DNA of 64,000 nucleotides from Prochlorococcus sp. AG-409-P01 (GTDB lineage: Bacteria; Cyanobacteriota; Cyanobacteriia; PCC-6307; Cyanobiaceae): assembly GCA_003215335.1 (NCBI GenBank), contig QCKM01000007.1:1-64000 (forward strand), read 5' to 3'. The notes under the pieces were generated by a model. The model was given only the letters and a program-made list of their open reading frames with translations, searched no databases and had not been told where the DNA came from. The stretch's first letter is position 1; every line of letters begins with the position of its first letter. The position numbers were made by a program, and so were the translations under genes. Positions 6,374 to 16,497 of the stretch are shown piece by piece.

Positions 6374-9300
6374 TTGGTTCATATCAATCAGGTCGAGCTA
6401 ACGCATTTCAAGTCCTTCGGGGGGGCGATGACTATCCCCCTAGAACAAGGATTTACGGTTGTCACTGGCCCAAACGGTTCAGGTAAAAGCAATATTCTTG
6501 ACGGAGTTCTTTTCTGCCTTGGTCTTGCCACAAGCAGAGGCATGAGAGCTGACAGGCTCCCAGATCTAGTTAACAGTGGTGTGCTTAGGGATGGAAAATC
6601 CGCCGAAACAGTTGTAAGTGTGCGTTTTGACCTAAGCGAATGGGAGGCAGACCCTGCAGAGGATGGCCTGGAACTACCTGCTGAAGGACCATGGATCAAG
6701 CCAGGGCAAAAAGAATGGACTGTCACCAGGCGCCTCCGAATAATGCCAGGTGGCTCATATAGCAGTAGTTACTCCGCTGATGGTGAGCCTTGCAACTTGC
6801 AACAACTGCAAACTCAGCTGCGTCGATTAAGGGTCGACCCTGAAGGTAGCAATGTAGTGATGCAGGGGGATGTGACAAGAATAGTTTCAATGAGCAATAA
6901 AGATCGCAGAGGCCTTATCGATGAATTGGCAGGTGTCGCTCTTTTCGATAGTCGCATCGAACAAACTCGAACAAAGCTAAATAATGTTCAAGAAAGTGAA
7001 GATCGTTGCAGAATCGTTGAGCAAGAGCTTCTAAGTGCAAGACAACGCTTAGAGAAAGACTGTGAAAAAGCCAGGAAATACAAGGATTTCAGAGAACAAC
7101 TTCAAATTGGCAAGCAACAAGAAATGGTTTTAGCTTTTGAAACCGCAGACAAAGGGCTTCAGGACTTAAGAACCAAAAACAACCAACTTGCAGAAAAGGA
7201 AGTTGAAGATACAGAAAATCTCACCAAAGCAGAAGCCTTGCTTGGTCAAGCAGCTTCCCAGCTCAAGATTCTTCAAGATGAAGTTAAAGCTTTAGGCGAA
7301 GACAAGCTCCTAGCTGTCCAAGCTGAAATAGCCAAGACAGAAACTCAAGCTAGAGAGCTTGAACGTCAGGCCGGTCAACATCAGCATGAAGGTGAAAACC
7401 TTCAAAAATTAAGACAAGATTTATCTCAAAAGCGCCAAGACCTTTATCTAGAAAGTCAAAACCAAGAGAAAGATCCTAAAAAAGAACTATTAGCTGTTGC
7501 TGAGAAAAATTGCGTTGAAGCTGAAGCAGCTGTGGAGGTATCCCGGAGAAGATTGGGTGATGTTGCTGGTCTTTCCAGCGCTTGGCTTGAAGATCAAAAA
7601 CAACGCAGTGCTGAGCGACAAGATCTACAAACCTTATTAAGGCCTCTTCAAGAAGAACAGCAAAAACTTCAAGAACGCCTATTTCAAGACGGGCTCCGTC
7701 AGAATGAACTCAAGGTTGAACAAGACCGTGACACGGCTGAAAACCAGCAGGTTCATGAACAGCTAAATCACCTAGAAAAAGAGTGGCAAGGACTACTTAA
7801 AGAAATCAAACAAGCAAAAGAAGACATAGAAAGAAACACAGGCGATTATTCAATCCAGGACCGAACTCAGAAAAGGCTTGAGCTAGAAAAATCTCAACTT
7901 GAGCGTGAAATTGCGAGGATTGAAAGTCGCCGAGAGGCCCTACAAGAAAGCAGAGGAACACGAGCCCTCAAGCTGCTTCTAGAAGCAGGACTTGATGGCA
8001 TTCATGGTGCTGTAGCTCAACTTGGCGAAGTACACGAAGAGCATCGACTGGCCCTAGAAGTGGCCGCAGGCGCAAGGCTGTCTCATGTAGTAGTTGATAA
8101 CGACCGAATTGCAGCAAAAGCTATTGAAATCCTCAAAAATCAACGCGCTGGGCGGCTCACCTTTTTACCACTGAATAAAATCCAATCAAATAAAGGAATT
8201 AATAGAAGCGCCTTACAAAGAGGACACTCTCCAAAAGGAGCAGAGAAAGAACAAGGGCAAATCGCAAGGGCAATAGATCTCGTCGAATTCGAAGCGATCT
8301 ATACAGATGTTTTCGCTTATGTATTTGGCGAGACACTAGTTTTCACAGATTTGAACTCAGCAAGGTTGCAACTTGGAAGAAACAGGCTAGTAACCCTTGA
8401 TGGTGAACTCTTGGAGAAAAGCGGGGCAATGACAGGAGGGAGCTTCTCAGGGAGAAGCAATGGTTTGAGTTTTGGGATCAATAATGAAAATGACGAGTCA
8501 GCGCCTCTTCGCAAAAGACTTCTAGAGATAGGAGAAGCCCTTGTAAGTTCTAAGCAAAAGAAAGCTCAAAAAAATAAGCTTCTTGAAAACGCTAGACCTC
8601 TTTTAAGGAGATTGGAACAAAGGCAAGCAGCCCTCGAAGCAGAAAGGAATACAGCTCGCCGCCTAAACAGTCCTCTTATAGAAAGGCATAATGCTCGTTC
8701 GAAGAAATTGAGCTCTCTTGAACAAACAAATAAAATAGATCAAAACCGTCTCTTGGAAATCAATCAAGAGTTAAAGCCACTCATCCTGAAACTAGAAAAG
8801 TTGGAGAAAGAAGAAAGATTGCTGCATAAAGATGGAGATGTTGAAAGTTGGAAACAATTACAAACAGATCTTGAAATCTCAGACTCTAAACTTATCTTGG
8901 CCAGGAAAAATAGAGATGAATTACTCAGTGAGCAACGTCAGCGCCAGCTTTCACTTGAGAGACTTCAAGATCAACAAAATTCACTCTTAGTTGAAGAAGA
9001 AAGATTGAAACTAGCTGTCGAAAATCTTGCTTCTGCTCATCGAGAACGGCGTCAACAGCAAAAGTCTCTAAACATCAAAAGCCAAGATCTTCAAAGACAA
9101 CAAGAAGACTTACAAACAAAGTTTGGCAATCAACGGCGTGCCAGAGATGAAGCAGAAGCGAAAGTTGCTGACTACCGTCAAAAACTGCAAGAAGCACAAT
9201 GGAACCTCGAACGTCTTAAAGAAAACCGTCAGTCATTAGCAGAAGAAATTAGAAATGGAAATATTCGACTCCAAGAATTAAAACAAGCATTGCCTAACCC

Positions 9301-9982
9301 CCTTCCAAATATTCCTGAAAAGGTACGTGAAGCTGGTTTAGATGAACTTCAAAAAGACTTGCAGAGAATACAAAACAACATGGAATCTCTTGAGCCTGTA
9401 AATATGCTTGCTTTAGAAGAGCTTGAAGAACTAAATCTACGATTAGGTGATTTGGGCCAAAAGCTTGATGTGCTATGTGAAGAGAGAGCAGAACTCCTTC
9501 TTCGCATTGAAAATGTAGGAACTCTTCGTCAAGAAGCGTTTATGGAAGCCTTCGAAGCTGTAGATATACATTTTCGAGAAATATTCGCCAGTCTCTCTGA
9601 AGGAGATGGTCATCTTCAGCTTGATAACCCCGAAAATCCACTTGAAGGAGGTCTTACATTGGTAGCACATCCCAAAGGCAAAACAGTAAGACGTCTTGCG
9701 GCAATGTCAGGCGGAGAAAAGTCTCTTACCGCATTGAGCTTTCTCTTTGCACTCCAACGTTTCCGACCTTCGCCTTTTTATGCACTTGATGAAGTGGACA
9801 GTTTCCTAGATGGTGTAAACGTAGAACGTCTTTCTGCGCTAATAGCCCAACAAGCCAATGAAGCCCAATTTCTTGTTGTCAGTCACCGACGCCCAATGAT
9901 TGGAGCATCTGGACGCACAATCGGTGTGACTCAAGCACGTGGAGCTCATACACAAGTTGTGGGGCTTCCTGATGCAGCTTGA
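6374..9982 (+). CDS. smc: Chromosome segregation protein SMC
   Basis: The 1202-aa protein has the full SMC plan: N-terminal ATPase half with Walker A GPNGSGKSN (32-40), a long coiled coil, a central hinge (about 535-700, including DGIHGAVAQLGEV and GAMTGGSFSGRSNG), a second coiled coil, and a C-terminal half with the signature MSGGEKSLTALSF and Walker B FYALDEVDSFLD. SMC dimers organise and segregate chromosomes with ScpA/ScpB. The start is TTG at 6374, giving VHINQVELTHFKSFG directly at the family's usual N-terminus. A PRC-barrel gene follows 62 bp later on the same strand. Confidence 0.97.
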   Translation: MVHINQVELTHFKSFGGAMTIPLEQGFTVVTGPNGSGKSNILDGVLFCLGLATSRGMRADRLPDLVNSGVLRDGKSAETVVSVRFDLSEWEADPAEDGLELPAEGPWIKPGQKEWTVTRRLRIMPGGSYSSSYSADGEPCNLQQLQTQLRRLRVDPEGSNVVMQGDVTRIVSMSNKDRRGLIDELAGVALFDSRIEQTRTKLNNVQESEDRCRIVEQELLSARQRLEKDCEKARKYKDFREQLQIGKQQEMVLAFETADKGLQDLRTKNNQLAEKEVEDTENLTKAEALLGQAASQLKILQDEVKALGEDKLLAVQAEIAKTETQARELERQAGQHQHEGENLQKLRQDLSQKRQDLYLESQNQEKDPKKELLAVAEKNCVEAEAAVEVSRRRLGDVAGLSSAWLEDQKQRSAERQDLQTLLRPLQEEQQKLQERLFQDGLRQNELKVEQDRDTAENQQVHEQLNHLEKEWQGLLKEIKQAKEDIERNTGDYSIQDRTQKRLELEKSQLEREIARIESRREALQESRGTRALKLLLEAGLDGIHGAVAQLGEVHEEHRLALEVAAGARLSHVVVDNDRIAAKAIEILKNQRAGRLTFLPLNKIQSNKGINRSALQRGHSPKGAEKEQGQIARAIDLVEFEAIYTDVFAYVFGETLVFTDLNSARLQLGRNRLVTLDGELLEKSGAMTGGSFSGRSNGLSFGINNENDESAPLRKRLLEIGEALVSSKQKKAQKNKLLENARPLLRRLEQRQAALEAERNTARRLNSPLIERHNARSKKLSSLEQTNKIDQNRLLEINQELKPLILKLEKLEKEERLLHKDGDVESWKQLQTDLEISDSKLILARKNRDELLSEQRQRQLSLERLQDQQNSLLVEEERLKLAVENLASAHRERRQQQKSLNIKSQDLQRQQEDLQTKFGNQRRARDEAEAKVADYRQKLQEAQWNLERLKENRQSLAEEIRNGNIRLQELKQALPNPLPNIPEKVREAGLDELQKDLQRIQNNMESLEPVNMLALEELEELNLRLGDLGQKLDVLCEERAELLLRIENVGTLRQEAFMEAFEAVDIHFREIFASLSEGDGHLQLDNPENPLEGGLTLVAHPKGKTVRRLAAMSGGEKSLTALSFLFALQRFRPSPFYALDEVDSFLDGVNVERLSALIAQQANEAQFLVVSHRRPMIGASGRTIGVTQARGAHTQVVGLPDAA

Positions 9983-10044
9983 GATGATGCTGTCATGGCG
10001 TTGCGTCAAAATGGCTCGATTCGCCCACTATTGAGGGCCTAAGT

Positions 10045-11079
10045 TTGACAACTACACAATCCAACGACCCATTACAAACGATCCCAAGTGATCGCCTTTG
10101 GCTTCGCTCAGAGTTGATGGGAACTCAAGTTATTACCCGAGATACAGGTAGGCGGCTTGGAGTAGTAGGAGAAGTTGTTGTGGATATCGATCGGCGTGAA
10201 GTAATTGCGCTTGGACTTCGAGACAACCCTCTTACTCGTTTCCTCCCAGGCCTTCCTCGATGGATGCCTCTTGATCGGATCAGACAAGTTGGAGATGTAA
10301 TCCTTGTCGATTCAGCTGACTCTCTTAGCGAGGGGTTTAGTCCTGAGAGATATAGCCGTGTAATCAACTGCCAAGTTGTTACCGAATCAGGCCAACAATT
10401 AGGCCGAGTTCTTGGTTTTTCGTTTGACATAGAAACTGGTGAGCTCACAACCCTTGTAATGGGTGCTGTGGGAGTACCACTTCTGGGCGAAGGAGTTCTA
10501 AGCACATGGGAAATCCCTGTTGAAGAAATTGTCAGTAGTGGTACTGATCGAATAATTGTTTATGAAGGAGCTGAAGAAAAGCTCAAACAACTCAATAGTG
10601 GTTTTCTTGAAAAACTTGGCGTTGGGGGCACAAGTTGGGAAGAGCAAGAACGCGAACGCTATCGAGTGAATCTTGTACCAGTTGAGAACCAACTTGCATC
10701 TGGTCAACCCAGCGAGCAAGAGCAAAGATTGCTTCAAGCTTCTTCTAATGAGACTTTTCAACCTGAAGAAGAACTCGAATACGTCGAACTTGATGAAAGA
10801 CGGCAAGAGGAGTTAGCCCAGCAGCGTTATCTTGACGATTACTCACAAAATTCTGGGAGATACAGAGATATCGATATACCCCAACAAGATCAAAAATTTG
10901 ATGGGCTCGAAGAGGTTGAAATTGCAAACCAAGAAAGTCCAAGACCTGCATCACGCAGAAAAGTTCAAGCCCAACAGGCTCCTCTTGATGTTGAGCCTGT
11001 TGAATTAGAGAGCAAAGAAAAAGATTGGCAGCCGCCAGCGCCACGTCTAAAAGGGGAAGAAGTCGAAGACCCCTGGTAA
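10045..11079 (+). CDS. PRC-barrel domain protein
   Basis: The 344-aa protein has two tandem PRC-barrel domains: about 18-95 (RSELMGTQVITRDTGRRLG...) and about 100-180 (SRVINCQVVTESGQQLGRV...). A long acidic, Gln/Glu-rich tail (190-344) follows and looks disordered. PRC barrels occur in photosynthetic reaction centre H subunits and in RimM, where they mediate protein or RNA contacts. Start is TTG at 10045. It lies just downstream of smc on the same strand. No enzymatic residues are evident; the role is unknown. Confidence 0.85.
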   Translation: MTTTQSNDPLQTIPSDRLWLRSELMGTQVITRDTGRRLGVVGEVVVDIDRREVIALGLRDNPLTRFLPGLPRWMPLDRIRQVGDVILVDSADSLSEGFSPERYSRVINCQVVTESGQQLGRVLGFSFDIETGELTTLVMGAVGVPLLGEGVLSTWEIPVEEIVSSGTDRIIVYEGAEEKLKQLNSGFLEKLGVGGTSWEEQERERYRVNLVPVENQLASGQPSEQEQRLLQASSNETFQPEEELEYVELDERRQEELAQQRYLDDYSQNSGRYRDIDIPQQDQKFDGLEEVEIANQESPRPASRRKVQAQQAPLDVEPVELESKEKDWQPPAPRLKGEEVEDPW

Positions 11080-11095
11080 GAAGTCGCTATTTAAA

Positions 11096-11524
11096 TTATT
11101 CATTCACCTTATGGAAATTTAAAGAAGCACTATTAACGCAATATCTCTTTCCAGTAGGAGAAGGTCCATCATTAAAAACATGTCCCAAATGAGCGCCGCA
11201 TCGAGCACACTTGATTTCTGTACGCGTCATTCCATGACTGAAATCGTCTTGGGTGGCAATAGCTCCTACAGAACTGCCATCAGAAAAACTCGGCCATCCC
11301 GTTCCTGAATCAAATTTGGCCGAAGAACTGAATAATAGAGCATCACAACAGATGCAGTGATAAGAACCAACCGCCTTATGGTTCCAATAAATTCCTGTAA
11401 AAGCTCTCTCAGTTGCTCCACCTCGTGCAACTTCATATTGCTCTGGAGACAACCTTTGCTTCCACTCTTCTGATCGGATATGCATCCAACCATCTGAAGG
11501 GTCTTCAATAGCCATCAAATTCAA
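11096..11524 (-). CDS. msrB: Peptide-methionine (R)-S-oxide reductase MsrB
   Basis: The protein (142 aa, or 139 if the second ATG is used) carries both zinc CxxC pairs (CICC and [12 protein letters not shown]), the GTGWPSF motif and the catalytic RYCVNSASL cysteine near the C-terminus. It reduces methionine-R-sulfoxide in proteins, a repair function suited to photosynthetic oxidative stress. It is convergent with the PRC-barrel gene, 16 bp apart. The ATG at M4 ([10 protein letters not shown]) is an equally plausible start. Confidence 0.95.
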   Translation of the reverse strand: MNLMAIEDPSDGWMHIRSEEWKQRLSPEQYEVARGGATERAFTGIYWNHKAVGSYHCICCDALLFSSSAKFDSGTGWPSFSDGSSVGAIATQDDFSHGMTRTEIKCARCGAHLGHVFNDGPSPTGKRYCVNSASLNFHKVNE

Positions 11525-11575
11525 CCAACCAAAACTTTTTAAAAACTTACCTAGGCAAACCCACGAAATAACTTT

Positions 11576-12865
11576 TTACGCTCTTTTCAAAAGATCTTCG
11601 ATCTCTTTCGCAAGCATTTCCACAGCTCCAGGCTTTCCACGCAAGCCGCGCAAATCCTCACGAAGACCTTCCAACCGTTGAGGTGAAGCAAGCCACTCGG
11701 CAGCCTCCTCTGCAATTTCTTTTGGAAAGATCTTCCCTACCCTTTCAGGAACAATCATCCGACCTGCTGAGATATTGGGCCAAGCCCAAAAATTCCTCTT
11801 ACGAAGATGCCAACCACTTAGCAAAAGACCAATACACCATCTCAAAAATGGCAAGCGGCCAAATATGCCCAAAATCCCGTCCCAAGCTTGCATAACTGCT
11901 AAATGCTGGGTTGGAAGAATCACAATCATGGGGACTCCTAAAGCACCCAATTCAGCGGTATTAGCTCCAACAGTAGTTAGAGCCAAATCACACTGACTCA
12001 AAAAACCATGAGCTGGCTGCTCCTCTTGAAGAGTGATTTCTGTTCCTGAATTGGTGACTAATGCATACCATCGGCAATCATCTTGAGAGGCACTTATGGC
12101 AGCAACGGATGAAGAATATTTCTTGGAAATTGGGTTGCAGGGACTGCTCAAAATTCTAATTTCTTCAAGAGTTGTTGTAGCTGCTACTGGTAAAAAGAAT
12201 CGGCAGCCTGGCCTTAATTGGGATAAGCGATCTGCTACTTCTAAAAGAAAAGGCACCCCTACCTTCAACTTGGCCCTTTTGGATCCTGGCAACAAAGCAA
12301 CCCATTCACCTTTAGGCAGTGGCTCTTTAGACCTTGCTAAACAAGCCAAATCAGCCATCAAGTCCCCAACCACCTTGCAGCGCCCCCTAAGGCGCTTAGG
12401 GAGCCTTTCACGCACCGCTGGGGACATGGCGGCTATGCGGTCATTCCACCCTGGCCACCGCGCCACCCACTCGGCATAAGTCAGGTGTCTATAACCAAGC
12501 CGAGCTGAAAGTAAAACACTCCAAAACTGATCTCCACCCAGAAACACCACCAAACCCTTTTTAGGCAAATCCACATAACTACTTGGTCTAATCAAAAGAT
12601 CCCAAAAAAGACTTGCAGGCTGAATATGCTCAAACTGATTCCACCCATTAGCAACTTCAGCTTCTTTGCCAGTGGCATTTGGACAAGGAACCAAAACTAA
12701 ATGCAAACTGATTGCTGAGCTTGAAACACGAGGACGCATCAACAGCCTTCCATGCAAAGTGTCTGCTAAAGGCCTAACCCAAGTGGCCAATTCACCAGGG
12801 CCATTGGAGACAAAAACAACCCCCAACAAAGAATCCCTCATTTCAACTGGAGGTTGTGAAGTCAA
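11576..12865 (-). CDS. Lipid-A-disaccharide synthase-related glycosyltransferase-like protein
   Basis: The 429-aa protein has a GT-B-like layout: an N-terminal VVFVSNGPGELATWVRPLAD segment and a C-terminal half with TTVGANTAELGALGVPMIVILPTQ, the nucleotide-sugar-binding-like part of LpxB. It belongs to the cyanobacterial/plastid LpxB-related family rather than to true LpxB, from which it differs in length and motifs. The substrate is unknown; a role in cell-envelope or thylakoid glycolipid metabolism is possible. It reads away from the tRNA-Leu gene on the same strand. Confidence 0.8.
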   Translation of the reverse strand: MTSQPPVEMRDSLLGVVFVSNGPGELATWVRPLADTLHGRLLMRPRVSSSAISLHLVLVPCPNATGKEAEVANGWNQFEHIQPASLFWDLLIRPSSYVDLPKKGLVVFLGGDQFWSVLLSARLGYRHLTYAEWVARWPGWNDRIAAMSPAVRERLPKRLRGRCKVVGDLMADLACLARSKEPLPKGEWVALLPGSKRAKLKVGVPFLLEVADRLSQLRPGCRFFLPVAATTTLEEIRILSSPCNPISKKYSSSVAAISASQDDCRWYALVTNSGTEITLQEEQPAHGFLSQCDLALTTVGANTAELGALGVPMIVILPTQHLAVMQAWDGILGIFGRLPFLRWCIGLLLSGWHLRKRNFWAWPNISAGRMIVPERVGKIFPKEIAEEAAEWLASPQRLEGLREDLRGLRGKPGAVEMLAKEIEDLLKRA

Positions 12866-12879
12866 GTTGTAAAAAAAAG

Positions 12880-12961
12880 TGCGGATGGCGAGACTTGAAC
12901 TCGCAAGGCCGAAGCCACACGCCCCTCAAACGTGCGTGTCTACCAATTCCACCACATCCGC
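12880..12961 (-). tRNA. trnL-GAG: tRNA-Leu(GAG)
   Basis: The minus strand folds as a class II tRNA of 82 nt. The acceptor stem is GCGGATG/CATCCGC with discriminator A. The anticodon stem CACGT/GCGTG encloses TTGAGGG, anticodon GAG. The extra arm is GTGGCTTCGGCC-like and the T-loop is GTTCAAGTC. The 3' CCA is not encoded. Confidence 0.96.
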
Positions 12962-13084
12962 GATCCCGACTACTCCTATAGGACTGAGTCGAAAACTGAT
13001 CATAACGTTCTAAGAGTGATACCTCCTCTGAAAGGTGGGGGCATGATCACTGATACGATCCGCAGAAAGGCTGGATGATACGGG

Positions 13085-14431
13085 ATGCCAATTGGCAAAG
13101 TTCTTATCGCTAACCGCGGGGAAATTGCTCTAAGAATTCTTCGTAGCTGCAGGGAGCTTGGCATTGCCACTGTTGCGGTCTACAGCACTGTTGACCGAAA
13201 TGCATTACACGTTCAATTAGCAGATGAAGCCGTTTGCGTTGGGGATGCTCCTAGCAACAAAAGCTATCTGAATATTCCAAATATCCTTGCAGCAGCTACT
13301 TCCCGAGGGGTAGATGCTATTCATCCTGGATATGGCTTCCTTGCAGAAAATGACAGATTTGCAGAGATCTGTCATGACCATGGGCTGATCTTTATAGGCC
13401 CTTCGCCCCATTCGATCCGCTCTATGGGGGATAAATCAACTGCAAAAACAACAATGCAGGGTGTAGGAGTTCCGACAGTCCCTGGAAGCGAAGGCTTACT
13501 TAAAAGTATCGAAGAGGCTCGAAAGTTGGCTCAAGAGATGGGCTATCCAGTAATGATCAAAGCAACAGCAGGTGGCGGTGGCCGTGGGATGCGTCTCGTA
13601 AATAAGCCAGAGCAACTAGAAAACCTTTATAAAGCTGCTCAAGGAGAAGCTGAAGCTGCCTTTGGAAATGCTGGGCTATACATGGAAAAATTCATTGATC
13701 GACCGCGGCATGTCGAAGTGCAAGTCCTAGCTGATACGCATGGGAATGTTGTTCACTTAGGTGAGCGTGATTGTTCAATTCAAAGAAGGCATCAGAAACT
13801 TCTTGAGGAATCACCTAGCCCAGCTTTAGATATCAAACTCAGACATCGCATGGGCGAAGCTGCAGTTGCTGCGGCTAAAAGTATTAACTATGAAGGAGCC
13901 GGAACCGTCGAATTCCTCTTGGACCGCAATGGTTCCTTCTATTTCATGGAGATGAACACTCGAATCCAAGTCGAGCATCCCGTCACAGAGATGGTTACTG
14001 GTGTCGATCTAATTGCTGAGCAACTGCGAATTGCTGGAGGTGAATCCATCAGCTTCAAACAAGAAGATATTCAATTAAGAGGCCATGCCATCGAATGTCG
14101 AATCAATGCAGAAGATGCCACTCGTAACTTCCGACCCTCTCCAGGGAAAATAACTGGATGGCTCCCTCCAGGCGGGCCAGGAGTAAGAGTCGACAGTCAC
14201 GTGTACACGGGTTATGACATACCACCTTTTTACGACTCTTTAATTGGAAAGTTAATTGTCTGGGGTGATAACCGCGAAGCAGCACTGAAACGAATGAAAA
14301 GGGCTCTCAACGAATGCGCAATCACTGGCATCCCTACGACTATTGATTTCCATTTGAATCTGCTCAATCGAAAAGAATTTTTAGTTGGAGACGTACACAC
14401 CAAATTTGTTGAGCAAGAAATGCTTGATTAA
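13085..14431 (+). CDS. accC: Biotin carboxylase subunit of acetyl-CoA carboxylase
   Basis: The 448-aa protein is full length. It starts [26 protein letters not shown] and shows the ATP-grasp glycine loop GGGGRGMR and the conserved [14 protein letters not shown]. It carboxylates the biotin of AccB using ATP and bicarbonate, the first half of the acetyl-CoA carboxylase reaction in fatty acid synthesis. It stands alone; other acc subunits are not in this window. Confidence 0.98.
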   Translation: MPIGKVLIANRGEIALRILRSCRELGIATVAVYSTVDRNALHVQLADEAVCVGDAPSNKSYLNIPNILAAATSRGVDAIHPGYGFLAENDRFAEICHDHGLIFIGPSPHSIRSMGDKSTAKTTMQGVGVPTVPGSEGLLKSIEEARKLAQEMGYPVMIKATAGGGGRGMRLVNKPEQLENLYKAAQGEAEAAFGNAGLYMEKFIDRPRHVEVQVLADTHGNVVHLGERDCSIQRRHQKLLEESPSPALDIKLRHRMGEAAVAAAKSINYEGAGTVEFLLDRNGSFYFMEMNTRIQVEHPVTEMVTGVDLIAEQLRIAGGESISFKQEDIQLRGHAIECRINAEDATRNFRPSPGKITGWLPPGGPGVRVDSHVYTGYDIPPFYDSLIGKLIVWGDNREAALKRMKRALNECAITGIPTTIDFHLNLLNRKEFLVGDVHTKFVEQEMLD

Positions 14432-14455
14432 AAAAGCTTCAACTAATAATTTTTT

Positions 14456-14788
14456 TTACTTTGTCAATGTCAATAGTTGAGTGATTAAACCTTGTTGACC
14501 AACCAAGAGTTCACGAGAAAGGCTAATCAAGCCAAACCAAATCACAGGAGTGACATCTACGCCCCCAATGGGAGGGACAAACCTTCTTGTAAAAGCTAAA
14601 AGCAGCTCAGTAGGCAAAGCCACCAATGGCCAAAAACCCTTTTGCAAATTAACTTCTGGATACCAAGTCATCACTATCCGAACCAAAAATGTGACAGACC
14701 ATATCGCAAGGGCAAAGGCCAAGAAAAAATGGATGGCTGGCAAAGCCTTAAACAGAATTGGCATCACAAAGCTCAAAGGATCTGGCAA
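14456..14788 (-). CDS. YggT family membrane protein (Ycf19-like)
   Basis: The 110-aa protein has two to three hydrophobic segments and the YggT features FLVRIVMTWYPEVN and PTELLLAFTRRFVPPIGGVDVTPVIWF. YggT/Ycf19 proteins are integral membrane proteins linked in cyanobacteria and plastids to nucleoid distribution and to cytochrome b6 haem attachment. It is convergent with accC, separated by 24 bp. Confidence 0.85.
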   Translation of the reverse strand: MPDPLSFVMPILFKALPAIHFFLAFALAIWSVTFLVRIVMTWYPEVNLQKGFWPLVALPTELLLAFTRRFVPPIGGVDVTPVIWFGLISLSRELLVGQQGLITQLLTLTK

Positions 14789-14851
14789 TGCATCGTAGAA
14801 AAGTCCTAAAGATCATTAGTATCGTGTTGGCCATGCCTTAGTAAGCAGCTA

Positions 14852-14965
14852 ATGACCCCATCACTCATAAATTTGTTGCTCAGTCTCGTTGGAGCCATTG
14901 TTTTATTGGTCCCAGCCGTTATTGCCCTGGTTTGGGTCAGCCAAAAAGATCAGCTTTCACGCTGA
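14852..14965 (+). CDS. psbX: Photosystem II protein PsbX
   Basis: A 37-aa frame reads MTPSLINLLLSLVGAIVLLV and ends WVSQKDQLSR. This is the PsbX pattern: one membrane helix with the family's terminal SQKDxxxR. PsbX is a small thylakoid subunit near the QB side of photosystem II. It is monocistronic, divergent from YggT and 102 bp before Ycf66. Confidence 0.93.
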   Translation: MTPSLINLLLSLVGAIVLLVPAVIALVWVSQKDQLSR

Positions 14966-15067
14966 ATTAGTTGCATAGGACCTAACAACCCCTGACGCAC
15001 TTCTTAGACTGGACTTCAATCAGGCTTATCAAAAGCCTCATCTCCGGACTTCACTAGGTGGCGAACT

Positions 15068-16048
15068 GTGGTTAATGCCAGTCTGAACTGGGCAAGCATT
15101 GTTGGAATAGTGCTTGCCGTGTGCGGTGCAGGCCTGTACTTCATGCGCAGCTTCAAACCTGCGCTTGCAAGGGACTATGACGTCTTTTTCGCCGCTATAG
15201 GACTCCTTTGTGGAGGGATCCTATTTTTTCAAGGCTGGCGTCTTGATCCAATTCTTCAATTTGGACAATTCCTCCTGGCCGGTACAACAGTCTTTTTCGC
15301 CTACGAAAGTGTCCGTTTAAGGGGCATAACCGCAGATCAAGCTAGACGGTCATCATATTTTGATGACGAGCCTGCCGCCCCTCGTATGCCTACTGGCAGA
15401 CAGGGTGGAGGTTGGGATGAATCTTATGGAAACTATGACCGTTTCGAAGAGGCCCCTCCTCTTCGTCGGCGCTTTTCCAGTCAGGACAGGAATCAAGAAC
15501 AAGGAGCCGAAGAAGACTTCTACCAACCAAATCGTTCTTCCAGAGCCGCGATTCCAGAACAAGCAGCAAGCAGACGTAGACGCGCTAGAAATGATGAGAA
15601 TCGTTCATGGGATCAGAGCCCTGACAGGGCTAGAAGAATGGCCAGGTTTAGTAGACAAGATGAAGAGTCCAATAGTGGCGGATCCTTCGGAGAAAGACGC
15701 AACCGTCGTCAAGAGCAACGTAGAGGCAGTCGGCCATCAATCAATGAACAAAACAGATCCAGGACCTCTTCTGAGAACAAGTCTCAACCCTCTAGAAGGA
15801 GCCAGTATTCCAACTCTCCAAATCCTGGAATCCCCAAAGGCAGTCCTATAAGAACCGAAGCGGAAGATGCTGCCTTCTCTTCAAAAATGCCTAAGCGCAC
15901 TGGTTCAACAAGACCGAACCGCAGCAGAAGCTCCTCCCCCAGATCTAATGAAGAAGCCCCTAATCAACGATCTACTAACACACCATTAGATCGTCAAAGT
16001 TCTAGAGAATACAAACCTAGAGACAATAGTTCCAGGTTTGACGATTGA
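15068..16048 (+). CDS. ycf66: Ycf66 family protein with a long basic low-complexity tail
   Basis: Of the 326 residues, the first about 90 form the Ycf66 membrane domain (three hydrophobic segments, MRSFKPALARDYDVFFAAIG, FFQGWRLDPILQFGQ). The remainder is rich in Arg, Ser, Gln and Asn with no hydrophobic core and looks disordered. The start is GTG at 15068, placed directly at the conserved N-terminus. Ycf66 is conserved in cyanobacteria and some plastids; its role is not established. A second open frame across the tail (15360-15851) is a composition artefact. Confidence 0.88.
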   Translation: MVNASLNWASIVGIVLAVCGAGLYFMRSFKPALARDYDVFFAAIGLLCGGILFFQGWRLDPILQFGQFLLAGTTVFFAYESVRLRGITADQARRSSYFDDEPAAPRMPTGRQGGGWDESYGNYDRFEEAPPLRRRFSSQDRNQEQGAEEDFYQPNRSSRAAIPEQAASRRRRARNDENRSWDQSPDRARRMARFSRQDEESNSGGSFGERRNRRQEQRRGSRPSINEQNRSRTSSENKSQPSRRSQYSNSPNPGIPKGSPIRTEAEDAAFSSKMPKRTGSTRPNRSRSSSPRSNEEAPNQRSTNTPLDRQSSREYKPRDNSSRFDD

Positions 16049-16275
16049 GTGGTCGAATACAAAACAAAAATCATTAGAAGGTGAAAGCCTAGCTCTAGAA
16101 AAAAGAAGAAAAATAAGTTGTTGATTAGCTAATGTTTTTCTCACTAACTAATTAATGTTGCTGAAGACCAACCTCAGCCTTAAACAATTCATAGTCTTCA
16201 ATTAACTCTAAACAGCCCAAAGTACACTCGAAATATCCAAATGAAGTCAGATTTATGTTGAATTGATAGAGGCTA

Positions 16276-16497
16276 TTAATTGATTAAACCAGACCAGTGA
16301 AGGAATGAATCATTGCTTATAAGTTCAACTATCAAAATCGATAAAAAACCGATCATTGCAAACCTGCCATTAACCCTTTCAGCATAAGAACTCCATCCAA
16401 ATTCAGGCTTATCTCCAGTGGTTGCAGTAGTTGATGGTGTCTCAACCTGATTTTCTACTTGAAGATCTGTATCAGAGTTGTCAGAAGATGTAGTCAT
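16276..16497 (-). CDS. hli: High-light-inducible protein (Hlip, CAB/ELIP/HLIP superfamily)
   Basis: The 73-aa protein has an acidic Thr/Ser-rich N-terminus and the Hlip chlorophyll-binding helix AERVNGRFAMIGFLSILIVE (ExxNGRxAMxGF). Hlips bind chlorophyll and carotenoid and protect photosystems under light stress. Its ATG overlaps the stop of the upstream ABC transporter gene (16494-16497), an unusual operon partner. It lacks the last part of longer Hlips but is a normal length for the family. Confidence 0.94.
   Translation of the reverse strand: MTTSSDNSDTDLQVENQVETPSTTATTGDKPEFGWSSYAERVNGRFAMIGFLSILIVELISNDSFLHWSGLIN

Noticed and set aside
6388-6726. 112-aa minus-strand frame under smc
   Set aside because: Antisense to the conserved SMC ATPase head; composition is a reverse-complement artefact.
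10125-10505. 126-aa minus-strand frame under the PRC-barrel gene
   Set aside because: Antisense to conserved PRC-barrel domains; Ser/Pro/Thr/Arg-rich shadow.
15360-15851. 163-aa plus-strand frame within ycf66
   Set aside because: Overlaps the low-complexity Arg/Ser tail in a shifted frame; no domain and no separate start signal.
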